From: Pseudomonas sp. DTU12.3
GTDB taxonomy: Bacteria; Pseudomonadota; Gammaproteobacteria; Pseudomonadales; Pseudomonadaceae
Assembly: GCF_004124275.1 (NCBI RefSeq)
Contig: NZ_CP027218.1
Coordinates: 3,723,501 to 3,787,500 of the forward strand
Direction of reading: 5' to 3'
Length of the DNA: 64,000 nt
Positions 62,541 through 64,000 of this stretch are shown piece by piece (positions within the stretch are counted from its first letter, which is position 1; each line of letters begins with the position of its first letter). Below the pieces are notes generated by a model. It worked only from the letters and a program-made list of their open reading frames with translations, made no database searches and was not told the DNA's origin. A program made the position numbers and the translations under genes.

Positions 62541-62744
62541 AACCCGTCACCTCCATGGTTAGCGATTGCATCGCATCTTGTTGTTTTAAAAGCCCAGAAA
62601 GGCCTTGTACGAAAAACCCGGCGAAAAGAACTGGTTCGACCAGTGCCGGACAACTGGACAGTATTGCCCGTGCGCCCAATGATGCAAGCACGCCCATTTG
62701 GCGTCGGCCTGTCAAAAACAATAACCAAGGGTTGCCTGCCCGCG

Positions 62745-64000
62745 ATGAATATTCTCTACGACGAACGCGTTGATGGCGTGCTTCCGGCCTCCGATAAACC
62801 CGCATTGCTCAGTGCGCTGCGGGCGCAAATGCCGGAGCTGGAAATCCTCGACAGCGAGGAACAGTTGAAACCGTACGAATGCGACGGTTTGTCGGCCTAC
62901 CGCACGACGCCAATGCTGGTGGTGCTGCCACGCGAAATCGAACAAGTCGCGACCATCCTCAAGATCTGTCATCAACAACGCGTGCCGGTGGTGCCGCGCG
63001 GCGCCGGCACCGGTCTGTCCGGCGGTGCCCTGCCGCTGGAAAAAGGCGTGCTGCTGGTGATGGCGCGCTTCAACCGGATTCTCGAAATCAACCCCGCTGG
63101 ACGATTTGCCCGCGTGCAGCCGGGCGTGCGCAACCTGGCGATTTCCCAGGCGGCCGCACCGCATGGTTTGTATTACGCGCCGGATCCGTCTTCGCAGATC
63201 GCCTGTTCCATCGGCGGCAATGTCGCGGAAAACGCCGGTGGCGTGCACTGCCTGAAATACGGCCTGACCGTGCACAATCTGCTCAAGGTCGAAATGCTCA
63301 CGGTCGATGGCGAGTGCCTGACGCTCGGTTCCGACGCACTGGACTCACCCGGTTTCGATCTGCTCGCACTGTTCACCGGCTCCGAAGGCATGCTCGGGGT
63401 GATCACCGAAGTAACGGTCAAACTGCTGCCGAAACCGCAGACCGCGAAAGTCCTGCTTGCAGCGTTCGACTCGGTGGAAAACGCCGGACGCGCGGTCGCT
63501 GACATCATTGCCGCCGGGATCATTCCGGGCGGCCTGGAGATGATGGACAACCTTGCCATCCGCGCTGCCGAGGACTTTATCCATGCCGGTTATCCGGTCG
63601 ACGCCGCAGCAATCCTGCTGTGCGAACTGGATGGCGTCGAAGCCGATGTCGACGACGACTGCCGGCGCGTGCGTCAGGTGCTGCAACACGCCGGCGCCAC
63701 CGAACTGCGTCAGGCCAGGGACGAGGCCGAGCGCGTGCGTTTCTGGGCCGGACGCAAAAATGCCTTCCCTGCTGTCGGCCGCCTGTCGCCGGATTATTAC
63801 TGCATGGACGGCACCATCCCGCGCCGCGAATTGCCCGGCGTGCTGCAGGCGATTGCCGACTTGTCCGCCGAATACGCTTTGCGCGTGGCCAACGTTTTCC
63901 ATGCCGGTGACGGCAACATGCATCCGCTGATTCTGTTTGATGCCAACCAGCCCGGCGAACTGGATCGCGCGGAAGCCCTCGGCGGCAAGATCCTTGAATT
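62745..64000 (+). CDS. glcD: Glycolate oxidase FAD subunit (incomplete at the window end)
   Basis: Begins with the ATG at 62745 (MNILYDERVDGVLPASDKPALL) and runs 418 codons to the window end without a stop; the full protein is about 500 residues. FAD-binding motif VPRGAGTGLSGGALPLEKGV, then SIGGNVAENAGGVHCLKYG and FTGSEGMLGVITEV; the C-terminal cap includes VANVFHAGDGNMHPLILFD, with His residues for the active site. It oxidises glycolate to glyoxylate with GlcE and GlcF, expected downstream. Confidence 0.93.
   Translation, partial: MNILYDERVDGVLPASDKPALLSALRAQMPELEILDSEEQLKPYECDGLSAYRTTPMLVVLPREIEQVATILKICHQQRVPVVPRGAGTGLSGGALPLEKGVLLVMARFNRILEINPAGRFARVQPGVRNLAISQAAAPHGLYYAPDPSSQIACSIGGNVAENAGGVHCLKYGLTVHNLLKVEMLTVDGECLTLGSDALDSPGFDLLALFTGSEGMLGVITEVTVKLLPKPQTAKVLLAAFDSVENAGRAVADIIAAGIIPGGLEMMDNLAIRAAEDFIHAGYPVDAAAILLCELDGVEADVDDDCRRVRQVLQHAGATELRQARDEAERVRFWAGRKNAFPAVGRLSPDYYCMDGTIPRRELPGVLQAIADLSAEYALRVANVFHAGDGNMHPLILFDANQPGELDRAEALGGKILE

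Noticed and set aside
1..64000. CRISPR arrays or integrase-bounded prophage
   Set aside because: No regularly spaced identical repeats and no integrase, capsid or terminase genes were seen. The palindromes present are REP-type and isolated.

Overview
The window reads as Pseudomonas chromosome, most likely the P. fluorescens group. Support comes from GC-rich coding, several REP inverted repeats of the GTAGGAGCTGC(C)GCAGGCTGCGATC and CTGGCTTGCCAGCGAT types, a DUF6124 (formerly DUF3077) gene, GlcC/GlcD, and a hydroxyproline catabolic cluster. There is no rRNA or CRISPR array, and one tRNA. The species is an inference; the family calls rest on motifs read directly in the translations.

1-10.5 kb is a mixed accessory stretch. 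It starts with a frameshifted HIT-family gene and a DUF6124 gene behind a structured leader that carries a 37-codon reading frame. A three-gene minus-strand operon follows (PD-(D/E)XK nuclease, Cys/His zinc-knuckle protein, HNH nuclease), which is the best candidate here for an uncharacterised defence system. Next come a DUF1254/DUF1214 gene and the wreck of a second copy, interrupted by a LysR fragment and GGGGACGGATTTATTTT-type repeats. Fasciclin, Lys-rich, metallophosphoesterase and GNAT genes close the stretch.

10.7-17.2 kb is a copper/silver efflux operon (small Cys/Met-rich periplasmic protein, CusC, CusB, CusA) ending in a broken CusF remnant. 17.2-21.9 kb holds a DUF3772-MscS channel and two lipoproteins.

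21.9-34 kb is transport-rich and entirely on the minus strand. A 2OG-Fe(II) oxygenase, a MetQ/MetN/MetI-type importer and a sugar-type ABC importer form one tightly overlapping operon. Beyond REP elements lie a sulfite-oxidase-like molybdoenzyme and a TonB receptor translationally overlapping an APC permease. The substrates cannot be read from sequence; organosulfur or amino-acid-derived compounds are a guess.

34.2-35 kb has no conventional gene but is structured: a 32-codon ORF with a Shine-Dalgarno hairpin and an intrinsic terminator, plus a 22-bp direct repeat. 35-37 kb holds an AraC regulator and a LysE exporter. 37-44.5 kb is the trans-4-hydroxy-L-proline pathway: AraC/PAS regulator, permease, epimerase, deaminase, 2-oxoglutarate-semialdehyde dehydrogenase and FAD amine oxidase.

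44.5-49.9 kb has a 761-aa protein of unknown function 25 nt downstream of an unusual tRNA with anticodon CTT, then an alcohol dehydrogenase, TrmK and an HhH protein. 50-56.6 kb is a redox/electrophile-stress neighbourhood: SDRs, a tautomerase, an AraC regulator missing its sensor domain, LysR, and a TetR regulator whose 15-bp operator recurs before a DJ-1/PfpI gene and an Old Yellow Enzyme gene. 56.8-64 kb holds an FeS-type photolyase, a hybrid histidine kinase, an isochorismatase-like hydrolase, and the start of the glycolate locus (glcC, and glcD running off the end).
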